Part shown: positions 60,901-64,000 of the stretch, piece by piece
Numbering within the stretch: position 1 is the stretch's first letter
Layout of the letters: each line of letters opens with the position of its first letter
DNA from: Lepidurus packardi
Taxonomy: Eukaryota > Arthropoda > Branchiopoda > Notostraca > Triopsidae
Direction: 5' to 3'
NCBI GenBank assembly: GCA_023053545.1
Contig: JAKZAN010000007.1
Span: 5,580,001-5,644,000, forward strand
DNA length: 64,000 nt
The notes under the pieces: generated by a model
The model's input: only the letters and a program-made list of their open reading frames with translations
The model's database searches: none
What the model was told of the DNA's origin: nothing
Translations under genes and position numbers: made by a program

Positions 60901-63900
60901 TGACGCTCAAGTGGCACTAAATAACCCAGATTAGTGCTCACGTCCCACGACAAAAGACCCGCTGGATTCGTTTGCAAGACTGTTACGCATTCGCCTGTTT
61001 TAGGACCTAATAAATAGTGCTCAGTACTCGAAATATGCTAGACTGAGAAAAGCAAAAGAACTAACGATGAGTGAGCAAAACGTCAACTAAAACAGTTGAA
61101 TCTTCCAACGGTAAATCCCAATATTTCTTCTCTTCGCTAAAACGCACCATACGGGCCTCATTTCCTTCGCACTTAAACGGCCTGACAGGAAGATGATACG
61201 GCCCCTATAACATGCATAACGTAACCATTCCATGAAAAAAGGAACCAAGTTAGGGCTTATTATAATACCTTCAGAGCCATCTTACTTTCTTCGAAAGTAA
61301 GATGTGTAGACTTCGCTGAGGACCCTACATGCCACTGTCCAGCAAGTGTCGGTGCATGTAGTGCAACCCTAGTTATGAAAGCAGAGAAAATACATGTACT
61401 GGGAAAAACTTTATTCATATACTATCGGCTTTTACTCTTTGGCTAGAGATACATTATCAGGCGATGCCCCTAATGGAATGCCGTGTTTATGCAACACTCG
61501 TGCTAAAGTTTTTTGCACTTCAGGACTATGAGCATCAAAGTCGAACACATTACGGATAACACTCCCCAGTCCTTCTTTGGGATACAGCTAGAAAAGAAAA
61601 GAAAAGATCAAAAAGAAGTTACTTTGAAGGAGTCATAACGTGGAATATGTTGGATAAAAAAAAGGATTTACTTGAAGGTGCTTGACAATGTTAATGACTT
61701 CGCGAGTCGAATACGGATAGGATATTTGGCCTTGGTCGGCTAAATCGCGTAGCTCTCCGAAAGCTCCCACTAATGTGGTAAGGACTTTCTCAGGGACGCT
61801 CGGGCCGTATTGTTTGAGCAACGCCAACTCGGATTCGAAACTGGGATTATCGATAGCATGAACGCTGAATAAATCTCCTAGAAAAAGAGTCTTTTTTGTC
61901 AAACGGCTTTACAATCAGAAAATCTAAATGCGTTTACCCAAGACGCCAAAAAAGTCGTTGCCTAAGAAAGGGAAACCAGGTCTATTCGCCAGTACAACCA
62001 TACGGAAATCTGGATGCAAAGGAATAAAACTCGCGTCTTCGGCGCAAGTTTTATGGGAAACAATTCTTCTCCCATCCGACAGAATCATTTCACCCGATTC
62101 CACTAAAGTCTGGAAACAAATTGCGGTTTTCACGTAAATTTTTTGCGGTAAACTACTTGTAGTTTAGATTTTTACTTTCAGGATGCAAGTGACGTGGGTA
62201 GGAGCTTTGTCAGCTTCATCTACGACGAGCACGTGACCCAACCTGGCTGCCCGAACTAAAGGCGAGTCTTCGTACACTATTACGCCAGATTTGACTGTTG
62301 GTTGAACAGTCAGACTCTGCACAGTAGTATCCCTAAGTTAAAGAAAGAAAAAAAAAACGGATACGTGAAGGTATCATCTTAATTTCAGTACATGAGTCAC
62401 CTATGCAATTGAATATATTCGCGCGGTCGGTTGAGCAAGTTGAGTAAACGGTCCATGATTCGATTTTTCCCTACACCTTGGTTTCCTATGAGCAAAAGGT
62501 GCTCACCCATTTCAAAGTCTTGTAGTAATTCCTCCATTGCTTGTACATGCTTAAAAAAATAAAAAAAATAACTTCTATTCAGTTTAATTTCCTTCACAAT
62601 TACCTGTTGAATGTCATAGAACAAGACTTCTGGAACTTTGCTGGTCGTAGTACCCTGAAAGACTTTGGCTTGCGTTTTGCCAATCGTCAAAACGCCGTTT
62701 TTAACAGAACAAGTCCTATCATCTAAACTGGTTTGCTTAGCGGGGGCCAATCCAGCTTCTTTCAACGCCTTGGATAAGGACTGCTGCGCAATAATGGGCA
62801 AGAACCTATCATAAGAAGATGAGTTAGTTTCTACTGATTTCTAAGTTATATAAACCTGGCCAAACAACTCTTCTGGACTTCTCTGAAAGGATTTTCGTGA
62901 GGGAAGTTCTTTAGACGCTTAGCCAAGCGAATGAGTTGTCTGGTTGATAAAGAGCCTGCCAAATTACGCCAGTTAGCGTCCGAGGAAATTCGCATTTTAT
63001 GGACCAACTCCACAACCTCTGGCACAGCTTCAGGTAACGAGCCACACTAAAATGGTAAAAAAAAATCGGCAAAATTGTGGAAACGAACTCGTTAAACTAG
63101 TTAACTTGTACCATAGCTTCCAGGACAACCAATTCTTCCTCAGGCTTAAGCGGTCGCATTTCATGGAACAGAAAAAGCGACATTATCTCAGGTGTCAGCC
63201 ACTTATTGTTGGTATCTTTATTATCAGGAGCGAGAAAACGATTAATTAACGTCAAAAAGTGGCAGGAAAAGCTTACTGGGAGGTTCGGCTATGCCCACCA
63301 GACGGAATTGGGGGTGGATCTTAAAGAGGCCTTTGTCTGCCATCTCACTTTCTATCAAGTTCATTTTTGCGGCTACCTCGATATATCTATCATGCCGCAA
63401 TAAACGCGAGCCATCATAAAGCTGTAACTCACGGTCGTGCATTAAGCTAAGACCCAGGATTAACGAGATTACGGTTTATGAATGTTTTTTTTTTTTACCT
63501 CTGAAGTACAGTTAATGTACCAGGATGAGCACGATGTAAACCGTCCAAAATTGCCAGTTTACCTGACAAAGCTGCTTCGACCAACGGCGAAGAATGCCAC
63601 ACAGTATCGCCATTGGGCATCGTATGTCGGCGCTGCAGAAGGTCCCGACAAGTCATGTCCTAAATATATAATAATACAAATAATAATAAATAAAAAAAAA
63701 AAACATTTTAATTAATAAAAAATAAATCCAGCGTATTCAAAAGTTATGTAAAAATCAAAAACGAAAAATAAATAGAAAAGCAAAAGGCAGTTTTCTACGC
63801 TGGTAAAAAAAAAATAAAAAAAAAATCCAGTGTACTGCCATTGGGGATACGATTTCTATACCTGATAGAGAAGAATATGTTCTGCTTCGTAGCCTAAAAG

Positions 63901-64000
63901 AGAGGCTAGGTGTTCCACTACCACGCTTTTACCACAGCCACGTGGCCCAATAACTGCAAAATCGTGGACACTGTGAGATTCCATAAGTTGTGCAAGGAAA
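57923..64000 (-). CDS. VWA8: von Willebrand factor A domain-containing protein 8, 5' part beyond the window
   Basis: VWA8 is a large (about 1900 aa in human) mitochondrial AAA ATPase with a C-terminal VWA domain. Two Walker A motifs are visible: IGPRGCGKS (about 63925-63950) and IGNQGVGKN (about 62465-62500). Between and after them come DRELQLYDGSRLLRHDRY, LNRPREYIQLHR, HPDFRMVVLANRPGFPFLGN and STREVINIVKHLQ, all diagnostic of VWA8. A Gly-rich joint follows (59458-59259, NQWAGGTGGRDTAGLGGKGG). The VWA domain starts LVVDVSGSMYRF (MIDAS DXSXS, near 58700). The C-terminus is IPQILQQIF-like, with the stop at 57923-57925. Mapped 3' exons: 59926-59808, 59741-59560, 59458-59259, 59171-58907, 58817-58697, 58595-58406, 58351-58110 and 58031-57923. 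Introns are about 45-100 bases. The N-terminal region with the targeting sequence is off the window. Confidence 0.97.

Overview
This is nuclear DNA from an animal. Every recognisable gene is split by canonical GT-AG introns, and most introns are only about 45-90 bases. The gene set is metazoan: a CNOT1 scaffold, an EEPD1-like protein, a C1orf43/NICE-3 homologue, NUDT2, PTAR1, a type-I membrane furin with P domain and furin-type Cys-rich region, 6-pyruvoyl-tetrahydropterin synthase and VWA8. Sequence identity to vertebrate proteins is good but not close, which suggests an invertebrate or early-branching animal with a fairly compact genome. The lineage cannot be fixed from the sequence alone.

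Layout. 59-8764 (+) is CNOT1 from roughly human residue 205 to its stop, in 27 exons. 9181-11437 (+) is an EEPD1-like gene in 9 exons, whose nuclease-like domain has lost most catalytic residues. 11960-12621 (-) is a 3-exon C1orf43 homologue, converging on EEPD1. 12622-15557 has no recognised gene but holds a 196-bp pogo/Tc1-type MITE with TA target duplication and a degenerate tRNA-like segment. 15558-16153 (-) is NUDT2 and 16414-17679 (-) is PTAR1, head to tail. 19068-52280 (-) is one furin gene: about 2.8 kb of coding sequence spread over 33 kb, with introns of 1.5, 2.3, 2.8, 3.8 and 18.4 kb, quite unlike its neighbours. 55168-55742 (-) is PTS. 57923-64000 (-) is the C-terminal part of VWA8, cut by the window edge.

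The most interesting locus is furin. It has tandem, homologous, phase-matched alternative exons (23210-22609 and 22276-21947), each supplying the last beta strand of the P domain. One leads to the Cys-rich region, transmembrane helix and sorting tail (937 aa predicted). The other runs to its own stop (845 aa). The propeptide keeps both activation sites and the pH-sensing histidine, followed by a four-His run. A linker about 40 residues longer than the human one follows the autocleavage site. The giant introns carry paired dispersed repeats (25487/32008 and 40788/49699), a 3-copy tandem repeat and several homopolymer tracts.

The genes do not form a pathway together. They act in mRNA deadenylation (CNOT1), cortical membrane association (EEPD1-like), endomembrane function (C1orf43), nucleotide clean-up (NUDT2), prenylation (PTAR1), secretory proprotein processing (furin), tetrahydrobiopterin synthesis (PTS) and a mitochondrial AAA/VWA protein (VWA8). 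Exon borders were placed by eye from splice signals, reading phase and recalled family sequence; no search or alignment was run.
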